DNA of 64,000 bases from Karalla daura (taxonomy: Eukaryota; Chordata; Actinopteri; Chaetodontiformes; Leiognathidae), in assembly GCA_029224185.1 (NCBI GenBank), contig CM055190.1, positions 19,608,015-19,672,014 of the forward strand. The letters are read 5' to 3'. Shown here piece after piece: positions 12,701 through 25,024 of this stretch (the first letter of the stretch is position 1; each line of letters begins with the position of its first letter). The notes under the pieces were generated by a model. The model saw only the letters and a list, made by a program, of their open reading frames with translations, ran no database searches and was not told the origin of the DNA. Made by a program: the position numbers and the translations under genes.

Positions 12701-15700
12701 CTCCTCGCCGCTCGGGCTTCATGAAGCACAGGCAAGTTGATAACCGGTCTAAGATAAAATAGATAATGCTTTGTTTTCGCGATCCTTCACATCCTTGACC
12801 ACAGGATCTGGACGTGCACACAACTCTGCGGTCAAGGTGCTTTCATCTGGTATGACGTAATCTCTCAGTGTGCGTGAACATACATGCAACTGTTTTTTTC
12901 ATACAGCCGCGAGAGGAGGTTTAATAAAGGGGCACGCGAGACACTGCTTGAGTTCCATTTCCTTAAACTTTTTCTCACAACCGTGACTCTAGAGAAGGAA
13001 GTCCAGGACCTGTGCGATTTCATGTCTAAAACTAGCTGGGCTCGTTTGAACCCGGAGCTTGAAAGTGAGTCTCAGCACTGCAGGGAACGCAGGAGCTTGC
13101 GGGCGGCGGGGGGGGGGGCATAGAAACTCGGGGTCAAAGGTCAGAGGAACTGAATCACCCCAATTCTTCTGCTGTCAGAGGCGCCACAAAGCGGGGGGGA
13201 GAAAAAAAACGAGAAGGAGGGACAACCCGGTGATGTAATGAGACGGCGAAAGCGAGAGAGGTGGATGAAGTTGAATTTTAGAGGCAGCGTGACACAAACC
13301 GAACCCTCAAAATCTCTCTTCGGGGATGCACGTAAATGAAGCCCAACTACTGTGAGGCAGCGGCATGGGAACGTTTAAGCTGAAACATCAGAGTACGTGA
13401 TCCTGGGTTTTCCTCAACATCTGATCGCTCCTCCTCCAACCCCTGGCTCAAACACGTAAGGCTGGATGTCTGAGTGCTCCAAACTATATGTCGTCAGCCC
13501 AGCAGCATATCTGCCTGGCTAATCTTATTTTTGCAAATCGAGACGCTGGCCTAACTGGACTCACTTAACCCTGCGTTACTGCCTACGCTCCCAGCCAATC
13601 AGAAACCCCGTCACGTTCCAAAATTGTAACGGGAAAAGTGGGTCACGTCTATTCCCTGCGTGATTTCCACGGTAAACAAAGAAAATAAGCTCTACAAAAT
13701 ATCAACAAAAAAAAGCCAATCGACCCTAATATTCCTAACACTTGAGAATGAGGTTGTATGTGGGGCGATTCCGATGAAACCAGTGCACCATAGCTTCCAC
13801 GTCGAACCCCGGGAACGGGGATGAGCACGCTATTCCACCGTTCTGGGTCGCCTTGCGGCAGGGAAAGTGACACAGATGGATGAGGTTGCGGCACGGGGCG
13901 TTTTTGCCCCGCTTCTCCTACCGCCGCCTGCATTTCCCGTGGGCTTCCAGCGCGGCAACTGGCACATCCTGACCGAGCGGAGGGGAAAGTGTGATGCTGA
14001 AATGTTCGGGGAGGATAAATGTGCCCATTGTTATCTTCCCCCTCTCCTTGCTCCGTGACCGGCTCCCACTTTCCACTGGCCCGCTCCTCGCCGCTCCTTC
14101 CCTGAGCTACCGGTGCCGAGGTCTGGCACGCCGCCCCCCCCCCCCCCCCCCCACGTCAGCCAGGAAGCGGGCCGGGCCAACGCGCCCCCGCCCCTACGCC
14201 CGCTGCCGCTGCTCCGTTCTTCGAAGGCCGCGGCCATGGGAACGCGGGGGCATTACGCAACGTTAGCAAATATTCATTCCCGACTCACTCCCTTCCTGCC
14301 TTTGTCCAGCGAGCGATGCCGGCTCGCTACGCCGCCTCTCCTCCCCTGACCTGGGAGACGCGGGGACTGTGGCCCCCCGGGGTCCAAGAAGCACACACAC
14401 ACATTTACTACAGACGAGTGGCCACCCAGCACAGTGAGGCCGCTGCCTCACGTGAGGACCGAAAGTCTGGGCGGGGTCCGAACAGTTTTTCACCGTCGCT
14501 TCTTCTGATGGAAATACTCCGCGTCGGCTCTGGGCTCACGTGGGGTTTTGGGGGGGGTGTGTGTTTTTTTTCTTTTTTATGAAATCATAAAAGTCTTACA
14601 TGAACTGGGGAAAACGTGGACAGAAGCTCCATTCAGACAAGGATCGGCGAGGATGAAAACGTGGCACTACCGCTGCTTCCCAACCCGCTCCAAGTGCCTT
14701 GGGTAAGCCATCAATTTGCTCGCTTGCTCCCTCTCACCAAAACTCAAGATTGCCCGTTTTCTTGCTGAGCAATGGAACACGCTTGCAGGAGCTCATTTCA
14801 GCCAAACGAGCCTGGCACCGAGGAAATCATGCTGCCCTGAAGCGAACAACGACTTCTAAACTTTCTTTCACATCTCATCCGCAGATACAGACTCATACAC
14901 GAGAGGACTCTGATGAACGGTTAAACGATACCTGCTACTTTTGAGAAGAAAACGGAGACGGTGCTTCAATCTGGCGGATCGGCACCTTAGTTGTAGAGAA
15001 ATGTTACACTAACTTTTTTTCTCCTACGCAAGTTCATTTGGGTAGTCTTAATGGAAGACTGAAAGCGTCTCCTTGATCTCCCTCCATCCCCGTACCTGCC
15101 TCACACCCGGGGGCAATTCAGAGTCCCGAATCAACCTAGACATGCAGGTTTGTGGACTATGGGAGGAGACCGAAGTACTTGAAGAAAACCAACGCAGACA
15201 TGGAAGAAATATGCAGACTTCATACAGGCTCCAAGCCTATGTGAATAGGCACTGAAGGGCGTCAGGGCGACAATGTCACCTTCTTTGAGGCGAACTGGTC
15301 ATGTGACCCCCAACATCGTGTCTGGTGACGTGTAAAAGCGGAGGAAGCGTGGAGGAAGGTTTTTTTTTTTTTAAATGTCGGTGTTTCGATGCCAAGTGTT
15401 TGATTGTGGTGTTTGGGTTTCGCATATTTCGAGGGTTAATGGAGCCACACCTGCAGAAATGACCCAAACCTGGCCAGACCTTCGCACGGGAAGCGGGACA
15501 ACAGTGCTATTAGCCAACGCTCTCTGTCCCCAGGAATTCAGATCAATGCCATTCTTCCTCTATAAACCCCAACCCCATCGGTGGAGGCATTTCACCAGGA
15601 GCAAGCCTTCGCCGACAGAGGATCTGAGATTCGGTGGTATCCAAGAAACACGAATAAATAAATAAATAATGAAATAAATAATCCATCCCCGCAGAGCGCG

Positions 15701-15821
15701 CTGACTGTAAATGCCATCCTATCTGCGGAGTTTCTTGACATTAGAACTCATGGTTAATACCTGCCTATGGGAATATTGAGGCATGCTTGGTCTTGTGACT
15801 GACTTCTCCGGCTTGGAAGAG

Positions 15822-15872
<51 letters not shown>

Positions 15873-18524
15873 AAGAGGGAACCAGAGAGAGAGAGAGACA
15901 CGTGATTAATTCTACCACTTGTCGGTCAACCACTCTGCCTCAGTGGATCTCCTCCTCCTCCTCCTCCTTTCATGAGACACATGGCCTCCCGCGGCAAAAA
16001 CACAACTTGGCAGTTCCCCAGGAAATGTCATCTGTGCCTCTCCCCGCACGCTGCACCGACAATTTGCAGAATAATTGCCAGAGCATTTGCATGCAGATTT
16101 GCGTTGCGCTGCGCCTTTGTTATCCGGGGCTCGTCTAAAATCGGAGGCGAGGACGTAGCAATGTGTCAACATGTTTAAAGGCCGCCGAAGGGAGCCTGGG
16201 GCGCGGGTACCCCCGCCACGCATCTCCATTTCTCCCACGTAACGGCGCGTGAACGAGCGCACCGACGTGTCCACAGTTTCGCGGCAGGGTCGCTATTGTC
16301 CTTGATAAGTCACACTGAGCCACAGCTACACCGTTACGCCGCTGACTGGGCCCATTGTTGCAGCGAATAACAGACCAGGACTGTGAGACTGCTGCGAGCA
16401 TGGGGAACATCTCGCGGTCTGGACTCCCTCACAGTGGATCTCACACGGCAGCTCGGCTTTAAATCGAGCTGCATGGCAGCCGGCCACAAGGGAAGCCCGA
16501 TGGCAGCGCTGTGCAAACATGTGCCGTCCAGACCGGCCAGACTACAGCTTTCTTTAATCTGTGGCGGCTCATTTCTCTAATGGCTGGTGATTTCTGACTG
16601 GCATCCCAGTGCCAGGAAGCTAAACGGGGAGCGCTGTAGTCCAGGAGCCAGCCTCCTATAGAGCGTGTTAATTAGAAATGCTCTTTGTTTATAGTCAACC
16701 TGAGGCAGCCTCTCCATCACATGAACCTAACATCGTGTTAATCTGTCTTTAGTAAAAGTATTGATACAGAGAAGAAGGAGAAGAAAAGGAAGAAGAGGGA
16801 AGTTTCAATGAAGAGATAATGTTCATCTGATTTACTATAAGTAATGATATTGAGAAGGAGAACAAGAAGAACAACAACAACAACAAAAAGAAGAAGAGCT
16901 CCCATTGTCAGGAATTTTAACAAGGAGTATTGTAGTCAAAATTTTCTCCTATTGAGTGTCGGTCACAAGAGCACCCCACTGTCAGCTCCTTCATCATGTA
17001 AACCTAACATGAACTGTTCACACATCTGGTCATAATGTAAATATTACTACGAAGAAGAAGCAGATATAGAGAGTACAGTAAAACCAGTTTTTCTGTAGAA
17101 TATTCATTAGAAACTGTCAACCTGGAACGACTTCTCCGTCCTACGAACCTGGCGTAATGTTGGTCTTATGTACTACGAGTAGCGATATTAAGAAGAATAT
17201 ACAGCTGCCTTGAGTCAAGTAAGTATGGCTCCTTATCATTTCTTATTCACTGAGTTTCCCCAATGTATACACCTCACATATCAAAATCAGATCAACACTA
17301 TGAGTAAACTATTGAGTAATAGTAGTAGAAGAAGAATGATGACTTCAATAAAGCTTGTCTCCTGTTATGTTAACTGTCTTGTTCATTAATACATGATCTG
17401 ATTTTAGTGGATGTAACGATACTGATTAGAGCAAGATGATGCAGAAGAGCATCCCAGTGCCAGGACATTGAACAGGTGTTTAACGCTTAAGTTAAGTAAG
17501 TATATACAGTGTTTACTCATGTTTGTTGTTACCTGTTAACCTGAGGCAGATTCTCCATCACATAGACCTCCTAAAATGCTAATCTGGTTTGGGTGTAAAC
17601 AATGAGAAAAACACCCCAGGGGCAGGAAAACAAACAGAGAGCGCTGTGGTAAAGATCACTTCTGCAGAGCTAATTGAAATGTAAATGAATAGAAATGCTG
17701 TTTTACAAACATCTTCTCTGTCATTTTTATTTAGGGGAGATAATATTTGTCTAAACTGTCTTCTATGCTGTTAGTTTGTGTGCCACTGTTACAACTGTCA
17801 TGTTGTCTGGTGTGACGGGAGTGTAACAAAGTCAGGATTTCATTGCACTGAAACTCAAAAGCACCACATCTTGTGAATCAAAGCACCATTTCTCATGAGT
17901 CTGGTTAGAGTGATTGTGATGCATGTAACGTAGTATTATTAAGGAGAAAAGGGTGAGGATGAGAAGGATGGGGAGGTTCCCATTGAAGACAATGACCTTA
18001 ATGCACCCTGATCCGATATGTTGATCTGGAGAAAGTAATAATACGATGTATAGTATTAATGAGAGTATTAATGAGACCATCCACATGGACACAGCAGTAT
18101 TTTCCACACTGCTGTCTATGCTGATGTTGTGCCACTGTTATTATTGTCATGTAATAACAAGGGGTGACAAGGCACATGACAATGAAATTCTTGAGTTAAT
18201 CTGATTGCAATGGATGCAATATGTGTACACTTACGTTTTACATATGCTATATAGAAAAAGGCAGATTGACTGATAATACAATCAAGTAGGAGGAGAGTGA
18301 TCATGACGAGAAGGATCAGGAGGTTCCCATCGTCCATGATGGCCCCTGTGCACCCTGCATGTTGACCTCTGCATGCTCCTCGTACAGTAATAAACCAGAA
18401 ACCCGGTCCAGCCACACACATACAGCAGCGGAATAAGCCCGAGAGCCCTCTCACCTCTCCTGTTCATGGGCCGGACACGAACAGCCACCTTGACGTTGGC
18501 GTCGTCCATGCCAGACTCCCCCAT
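532..18524 (-). CDS. kif13b: Kinesin-3 family motor KIF13 (kif13b-like), N-terminal 246 codons, 8 exons, continues past window start
   Basis: Coding exons in gene order: 18524-18455, 11296-11203, 3515-3503, 2794-2734, 2576-2484, 1924-1741, 1096-1009, 666-532; all introns are GT-AG and the phases agree. The product starts MGESGMDDANVKVAVRVRP and covers the first two thirds of the kinesin motor: P-loop GQTGSGKS at residues 108-115, VSYMEIYNEKVRDLLDPKG, and switch I NEESSRSH at 222-229. Switch II, the FHA domain and the tail are off the window. KIF13 proteins are plus-end microtubule motors; KIF13B carries DLG1 and PIP3 cargo and KIF13A carries endosomal and AP-1 cargo (family knowledge). TKCVVEM and VREHKVLGPYVDG look KIF13A-like, while NLSKGD and SGKSYTMMG look KIF13B-like. 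The nearby pnoc gene tips the call to kif13b. KIF13 identity is near certain; the paralogue is about 65% sure. Confidence 0.93.
1009..1096 (-). CDS. kif13b: kif13b coding exon 7
   Basis: Encodes GRQTLRVREHKVLGPYVDGL followed by SRLAVASYK. The acceptor is TTGTCCAG and the donor GTGAGA, leaving in phase 0. HKVLGPYVDGL is a KIF13 hallmark. Confidence 0.95.
1741..1924 (-). CDS. kif13b: kif13b coding exon 6 (P-loop)
   Basis: Encodes SGKSYTMMGSGDQPGLIPR and, further on, VSYMEIYNEKVRDLLDPKG. It completes the nucleotide-binding P-loop GQTGSGKS begun in exon 5. It is 184 nt long, phase 1 in and phase 2 out, with donor GTACGG. Confidence 0.95.
2484..2576 (-). CDS. kif13b: kif13b coding exon 5
   Basis: Encodes GQEVVFQCLGESLLHN and then AFQGYNACIFAYGQT, which leads into the P-loop; the donor is GTGAGT. 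The acceptor CTCCAG sits directly after a roughly 50-nt GT repeat on the transcribed strand, so the usual polypyrimidine tract is replaced by GU repeats. Confidence 0.94.
2583..2713. repeat. (CA)n and poly(A) flanking kif13b exons 4 and 5
   Basis: CA repeat at 2583-2631 (with a GCGC interruption) and poly(A) at 2695-2713, both inside the 157-nt intron 4. The CA tract is 7 nt from the exon 5 acceptor. Confidence 0.95.
2734..2794 (-). CDS. kif13b: kif13b coding exon 4
   Basis: Starts in phase 0 after TTTTCACAG and encodes VFAYDYCFWSMDETDKEKFA plus one base, with donor GTTGGA. The (F/Y)-D-Y-C-F-W-S-M-D run is characteristic of KIF13 motors. A poly(A) run on the plus strand, i.e. poly(T) on the transcribed strand, lies about 20 nt beyond its donor. 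Confidence 0.94.
3503..3515 (-). CDS. kif13b: kif13b 13-nt microexon 3
   Basis: On the minus strand this is CCAG|GAATCAATCCAAG|GTAACA. Exon 2 ends in phase 2 and exon 4 starts in phase 0, so 13 nt are needed between them, and this one supplies them exactly. It encodes the end of Arg plus Asn-Gln-Ser-Lys, giving GDCR-NQSK-VFAYD. Mammalian KIF13B has GDAR-GQPK-VFAYD at this place (recalled from the family), so the four residues are expected and would be lost without it. The exon is far too short for ordinary gene finders. Confidence 0.85.
5855..5928. repeat. Poly(C) then (CT)n microsatellite
   Basis: About 27 C followed by about 24 CT units. It yields misleading proline and serine-leucine open frames on both strands. 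Confidence 0.95.
6044..6122. repeat. (GA)n microsatellite
   Basis: Nearly uninterrupted GA over about 79 nt inside kif13b intron 2. Confidence 0.95.
6301..6369. repeat. (GT)n to (GTGTGC)n compound repeat
   Basis: A GT run passing into a GTGTGC hexanucleotide repeat, of potential Z-DNA-forming alternating purine-pyrimidine type. Confidence 0.9.
9708..9753. repeat. (CA)n microsatellite
   Basis: About 23 CA units in kif13b intron 2. Confidence 0.95.
11203..11296 (-). CDS. kif13b: kif13b coding exon 2
   Basis: The exon follows acceptor TCCGTCCACAG and ends at donor GTCAGC in phase 2. It encodes EKELNTKCVVEMMKNQTILH and then PAGGNLSKGDCR, matching the beta-strand and loop region after the first motor strand in KIF13 proteins. 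It is isolated by about 7 kb of intron on each side. Confidence 0.93.
11297..18454. other. kif13b intron 1
   Basis: Intron of about 7.2 kb between exons 1 and 2. It contains a CAG-rich triplet patch (about 12284-12312), a C run (14134-14153), a GA run (about 15820-15898) and the degenerate long-period array at 16.6-18.3 kb listed separately. No coding exon was recognised. Confidence 0.6.
16590..18350. repeat. Degenerate long-period tandem array in kif13b intron 1
   Basis: Diverged units of very roughly 130-230 bp recur. Recurring words are GCATCCCAGTGCCAGGA (16601, 17448; compare CACCCCAGGGGCAGGA near 17610), ACCTGAGGCAG followed by TCTCCATCACAT (16700, 17540), CATGTAAACCTAACAT (about 16995), A-rich GAAGAAGAAG blocks (16770, 17050, 17325), and GAGAAGGATNNGGAGGTTCCCAT (17963, 18310). 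The last unit ends about 100 nt from exon 1. Confidence 0.5.
18455..18524 (-). CDS. kif13b: kif13b coding exon 1 (start codon)
   Basis: The exon encodes 23 residues ending RVRPMNRR plus one base (phase 1), followed by donor GTGAGA. The ATG at 18524 has A at -3 and G at +4, a strong Kozak context. A second in-frame ATG at 18509 (MDDANVKV) also has purine at -3 and G at +4, and would give a start closer to the length of mammalian KIF13 proteins. I chose the first because scanning ribosomes would meet it first. Exon 2 completes the split codon as Glu, giving MNRREKELNTKC. Confidence 0.9.
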
Positions 18525-19445
18525 GCTGGCTCCTCCTGATCCGGACCCAGGCAGCGAGGAGGAAGATGAGGAGCACAGTAAATCAGCTCCTCCGTCACAA
18601 GATAAGCATCCAACAGCCTGGACACCCTGCGCTAGCCGAGCTGTCGGCCGGCTAACTCCTCCAGAGACCAGTCATGTCCACGGGAAAGGAGAAGAAGAAG
18701 AAGAAGAAGGCGAAAAAAAAAACACAAAAAGCCTGCGAGATATCCAGCAGGAAGCTGCCGCCGATGCTTTATCTCCTTCTTCTAACGTTGCTCATATTCC
18801 TGAATAAAAACTCGCGTCCAGACAGGTGTGGAGGCTGCATGGGGAGAGGAAAAGAGGAAAATGGTTGTAAATTCAGCTGCAGCTGCAGGCAAACATCTGT
18901 TATCTACAAGGCAAAGTAGGATCGGGGGCTAACAGCTAATTTGCCAGGCAAAGTGAAGGGCAGCAACAGAAACGGCTGCAGGAGGAGGAGGAGGAGGAGG
19001 AGGAGGACATGCAGAGACACAGAAAGGCAACTTTCCTTCGATTTGGCTGTTTAACATCCACATATGTGTCCAGACCTACCTCGGCGGGTTCATCCCAAGG
19101 GCTGACAACGCTAGGCTAGGCGTACGAGCAGGAGAAACCGCCCGGCGAGGATCGACAGCCCCCCTACCACAGACATCAACCCTGTGTCTGTCTTGTGCCG
19201 CGTCGAGCTAACCGCAGCTAGCAGCATCCGCCCTTCCGGTAAACGAGGGCTGGGCCTTCACATTAAAAGCAGCACTCGGCTCTCAAACCTAGCTTAAACT
19301 CTACCAGACATATCACATTTCGCTTTTGTTTGCACATACTTTTGGGATTAAATAAAGCCCGGCTGTGACGAAGAGCCCAAGTTAGTAAACATCTGTGACC
19401 TTTGTCGCGTATGAGTTTAGATAACTTCCGGCCACAGATTTCAGT
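18525..19445 (-). promoter_or_regulatory. Candidate kif13b 5'UTR and TATA-less promoter
   Basis: This GC-rich, CpG-containing stretch lies upstream of the kif13b start and ends where composition drops to AT-rich. On the minus strand it has ETS-type sites ACCGGAAG (19240-19233) and CCGGAAGT (near 19441-19434), typical of housekeeping promoters. It also holds GAA (about 18688-18712) and GGA (18980-19006) triplet runs. No TATA box was seen. The transcription start is not determined. Confidence 0.45.
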
Positions 19446-20157
19446 TAAAATCTCAGTTAAAGTCTCGCTCAAAATTTAAATCAGATGTCAAAGGTTGGAT
19501 ATAATTAGGCACATGATCCAGAATCTGGACATGTTGCACCAGTATGTTTCTGAGACTGTCCCGGACATGCTTGTGTATTTATATTCCAGATCAGACCAAG
19601 ATTCCCAACTGTATTACATGTGTATGCATATATATTATATGTATATTATATGTATATGCCCAAAAAGTTTTGTTTTTTTTTAAATCCCACAAGGAATGAA
19701 TGGGAAAAACGAGAAAATTAAAAACAACTCAAATTCTCTCTCAAGAAACCATCTGCTGCAAAGCCATACGTTGATGTAGAAACTTCATTTGAACTTCAAA
19801 ACACAGCAACACTTGTCATCTCTACCTCTACCACCAAGCATCTTCTTACTTTGTATCATTTTTCATCCACACCCTCTAAAACCATGTGGGTTTCACATAA
19901 TCATTTGTGCTTGAAAAATCCCCTAAGAAATGCGGTAAACAAACATTTGCTGCAAAGCCATTCATTCACATATAAACTAAATCCTGACTTTTAAAACGCA
20001 GGAAAACTTGTCCTATTTGGCTGTACCTGAGAGCATCCCAGCCACACCGTCCACAGTAAGCATAAAGTGTGGATACAATTTCATGTTGATAGGTTATATC
20101 CCTGCATCAGTCTGTTTTCCAAGAGCGTGTGGTGAAGTGTCTTGTGAGTGCTAGTGT

Positions 20158-20505
20158 AAGGATTAGCAGCATGGGTTAGGGTTAGGGCTTCCAATGAGGG
20201 CAAGGTCAACCTCTAAAGTTAGGGTTTCCAACTAAGGTTTGTGTTTTCCACTAAGGGTTAGTGTTAACAGCTAGGGTTAACATTTCCAAGTAAGGTTAGG
20301 TTTAACCGCTAGGGGTAGGGTTTAAAACTAAGGTTAAGGTTAATATCTAGGGTTAGGGTTTCCAACCAGGGTTAGCGTGAACAGCTAAGGGTAGGGTTTC
20401 CAAGCAGGTTTAGGGTTTCAATAATGCTAGAGTAAGGGTGAACAGCTAGGGTTAGCATTTCCAATTAGGGTTAGAGTTGACAGCTATGGTAGGGTTAGAT
20501 TAGGG
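20158..20505. repeat. TTAGGG-like minisatellite, unit about 36-40 bp
   Basis: Diverged units alternate GGGTTAGGGTTTCCAA and AGGGTTAGCGTGAACAGCTA-type segments, with at least eight repeats of the TTTCCAA plus AGCTA pairing. The TTAGGG words are embedded in longer units, so this is not a clean telomeric array. A short GTTAGGGTTAGGG remnant also occurs at about 20834. Confidence 0.75.
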
Positions 20506-21047
20506 AGGTGGGCACAGAACTCTGTCAAAATTTCAGCGCGCTGGAATTTTCTAGTCATATGATGTAATCTTCATGCGCAACTACCCCTCTGGTGAAGCTG
20601 AAGTTTATGAACTGGCCCTGCACCATTATCTTCTACAGAATAACACGTCATAAACGCATTGTTTGTCAGTCAGAGGTGGGTTTCTGACTTTAAACACTGT
20701 CCTAGACAAACTGAGGGGAGTCAGGTTTTGCTTATGGCTCTGTGTGATTAAATCTGTGGGAAAAGTTGCCCAGATGTGTTGAGGAGGACCTGGTCTGACA
20801 GTGATGACACACTTCCTCTTGTCAACCGTCAAGTTAGGGTTAGGGTATGAGCAACACAGCCCCAGTTTTATTTTTTTTAGATCAATACATTTCAGGATTT
20901 TCATTATGGAATATTAAGACACTGACAGTAAAATGCAATGACCTACCTGTCCAAACAAAACAAGAAACAACAAGAAAGAAAATTCAGATATTAAGAATAT
21001 GTAGTGTCTCCTGTTGACACATCATACAAATAACTGAAATAAGCAAA

Positions 21048-21210
<163 letters not shown>

Positions 21211-24200
21211 CGCATTATATCCTTTATTCATTGCATTACTTCATTTCTATCTTTTACTTTCCACAAATTAACAAATTATATCCACTAATAATAACTAACA
21301 CATAATATTAAAGACACAAATTTGAAAAAGCTATTATTTTGAAAGGAAGAAAGTACTGGAAATAGAAAGGCATCCGTCACTGAAACAAAGCGTTGATGTC
21401 ACTTCATTCCTGATTGTGGAAGTTGTCTGACACCTGCTGAACACCAGATGAACTGCAATGTTACGACACAATTTACAATTAAGTGTGCCATGGTCTCGTC
21501 ATTCTTTCAGCAAAAAGCATGTTTACTCTTAATTACAATTAAAGAATAGTCCATTTGCGCAAAACCAAAGTTATGTTGAGAAAATCGTCATTGCTGACTG
21601 GTTACTGTTGGGTTTTTTATCTGTAGGAGGAGACACAACATCTAGAGGGCGCTCTGCTCATACATATGGCAGCACTGGAGTATCCAGTGGTGGAAACGCA
21701 GGACTTTGTAGCAGTCCTTCAGAGTAGTTTCACCATTTATGTGTGTATGTAACCCCAACAGTAGTTAATATTACTGGTTTAGTTTGTGTTTTAACTTTCA
21801 CTTGTAGCTTTTAAACTCAACTCAACTTCACTTAAGACTTTTAATCTATTTCTTTTGCCCCGTGAAGCAGTAATATATTAGTAATAGTGACTGGAAAGTC
21901 GTGATTGGAAAATCGCATTTCCGACTGTGGGCGCGTAGGCAGAGGGGAGAGAAAAACGCAGATGCAGATGATCCTCCGCCTCTTTCATCAGAATCCAAGG
22001 ACTCACCAGCGTCTGCTGTCACTGCTTACGTCTGAGGGACTCTTTGCTGTCAATGTCAGAGCTGGGTGGATCTCAGAGCTGCACATTGTTGTCTAAAGCA
22101 GAGCACAAGTGTAAAAATAGTCCGCTGCGGCAGGCTTACTGAAGGCTGAGACTCAAGACATGAAAGTTGGAGAAAAGAGAATGCATAGACAGAAGATAGA
22201 ATAGCATATGAAATACATAGTTAAGACTAATCTTATCTGGCTGTGTGACATGTTGATGTATATTGTTTCCATGGCATTTGTATGAGCCAGTACAGAAAGT
22301 TAAATAACTTCAAGATGAAAAACATCAGTGGGTTTACATACACTTACATCAGGCTTTGCTCCATAAGCTTGACAAGAGCATCTCACAGTAATTCTGTCCT
22401 TGTCCCACTTTTCATGCAACATGCTGAAAAGTTGATGGGAACATGTTCATCCTCAAATCTAGGTGGTGATACATGTTGTTTCAGTGGCTTACTATGGATT
22501 CCTTTCCAGTCCATGTATTTTAGCCTCCTGGAGCTGAGTTAGCATGAGCATTGCCTCATGAGGATTAAGGTCCTCATTTGTTTGGCATCTTTAATGTTTA
22601 TTCAAAATCTAACTCATCTTCAGTAGGTTAAATAGATCAGAATAGATAATATACTGCGCACACAATTCACTCTCACATTCAGCGGCAATTAAGAGTCTCT
22701 AATCATTTTTAATAGGACTGGGAATGGGAAAAGGATGTAGAACATGCAAACTTCTGCTGCTGGAGTGCTGCTGGGGTGCTCGTGCTGCTGTGTGGCCCTT
22801 TCTGAAAATTACATTTTATTGAAGTGGAAAGCCATTGCAATTTGAGATTAAAGATAAAGCCTGCAGTCGTGCAAATTAGAATTAAATTGTGCCGACTGAA
22901 ACGCGTTCATGTGACATATGATATATAACTCAAGCCAATAAAGCAGCATATAAAAATGAACACAGACAATTTCGCTGAGGTAAACTGAGATTTATTATAT
23001 GTGCAAAGCAGCAAGATGTCCATCCACCCAGTGCCTGGATTCTATTAAGAAGACTGGGCTCGAGAAGATGAGTCCAAGGATTCACTGCTCTGCTGCTTCT
23101 AGGAAACAACATCCAGCAGCCAGCGGCTGAAAACATCTGTTGTGAATAACTCCCAGCTAGACAGCATAACAGGTTGTGAGTCACTGGACATAAAGGGGAC
23201 CTAAACTGGTTGAATGGGTTATTTTTTTTTCTTGGGCCTTGGTGTTAAAATAGCAGCTATGGAACTCTGGCTTAATGAGAAATACCTCAGATGCCATTTT
23301 ATACTGCTTTGAAGATTTCATTTTCAGCTGTGGGGGATATTGCAGCCAGTTTCTGGACAGATCTGGTGCTCTCTCATGCTCATGGCAACCACATGACTGA
23401 TTTCACAATCACAACAATTAACCACATTTTCCTGAACTAATGTAAGAAAGATGAGAGGTACTGTGGAAGAACCAGGAGCAAATACATCAACATTTCACTG
23501 GAAACAACACCAAACTGTTGCCTCCCTACTGTACTTGAACAGACATGGGGATACAAAAAATGATTTTTGGTTTTATGTCTCTTCCTCTGCTGCCGTTTCA
23601 GTTCAAACTTTACATATGAATGAGGATGCAATGATGATTGTGGACCTGCTGTAGATCTACATCCTGGAATCGGGTGTTGATCTCAAGCAAAGTACTTTTT
23701 CATTCGTCAAACAACACACAACACAGTTGCCTGGCACAGCATAGTCTTGAGATGTTTTCTGTTATGAAATGAAAGTATGGAGTCGCACACACAGGATGTG
23801 TGTGATATTGGGATATGTGGCTGGCAATAGATGCAGTGGTTGCACCCTCCGCATTCTGGCACATTCTGCGACCACATTTGGAGGAGCAGTTGTCGTGGCC
23901 CCAGGCTTGTTCTTTCATTATAATGGGTCTGTTGAAAACATCCAAAATTCCCAGCACTCAGAGCCTGGAACTGAAGGTGAACAGGCAGCAGGTGATGGCT
24001 GGCAGAGTGGGAATGTCGCTGAGGGCAATTTGTGGACACTTAATGGCAACCCGCATCTCTGTCAGAAGTCTCAGCATCTGGAAAGTCGAATGGATTTCAT
24101 GATGAGTGGTAGTCACTGAGGTTACTGAGGTTTCCACAAAGCTTTTATATAATGGAGAAAGTGGGAGACTTAAAAAGAGGAGTGGGGCAGTTGAAACAAG

Positions 24201-24983
24201 GAGGAATGTCACAGCTGACCCTATGACACATTCAAGTGGCAGCATGGATGAAAAAAAAGCGGGTCCCACAGGTTTGTTTGATTTATTTCAAGCTGCCTGA
24301 TTTAAAATAAATGTTTGCATCCCACAACTATAGGAAACCATAGGGCTGAGAGTGCTTAAGAATCCCATGGGGGTCTCCAGTGCAAAGGGCAGGAGTGTTG
24401 GAGAATATTAAGAACACTCCCACTGTTTACATTATGCACCTCGAGTCATCCTTTTCCACACAGGGTATAGGGATGAATTAGCCTCTTGCTATCTCTCTCA
24501 CACAGATAGGATACAGGAAATACATGATAACTGAGAGATTGGAGGTGAGTGAAGAGACGACCCTGGATGAACCACTTAAATTCTGCTCGAATTAGTTCTC
24601 ACAGCAGACTTTGCAGTTTTCCTCAGTGCTGCTGTACTTGAAATAAATTGGCGACCTGTCCAGGCTGTATTATGTGAGGTGGAGCTGGGTACCAGCAGAC
24701 CCTGGTAACAACACCACTGTGTACAGTATCAGAGCAGGTGAGGCAATGGATTGATGGACAAATGAATCAAGTATTGTATACTGTAAATGCACATTCTGGA
24801 ATAGCCTTCATCCTCATCCAGTTTCTTATACTCTCCATCCCTCCGCATAAGATACACTAACTGTTCATACCTGTTCATAGTTTTAGTGATAGTCATCTGC
24901 TAATGAAATCATTGGACTGCTAAACTGTGTTAAAATTATAATGCTGTGGAAATAAAAAGTAGCACCTGTAAGAAATGAGCCTT

Positions 24984-25024
<41 letters not shown>

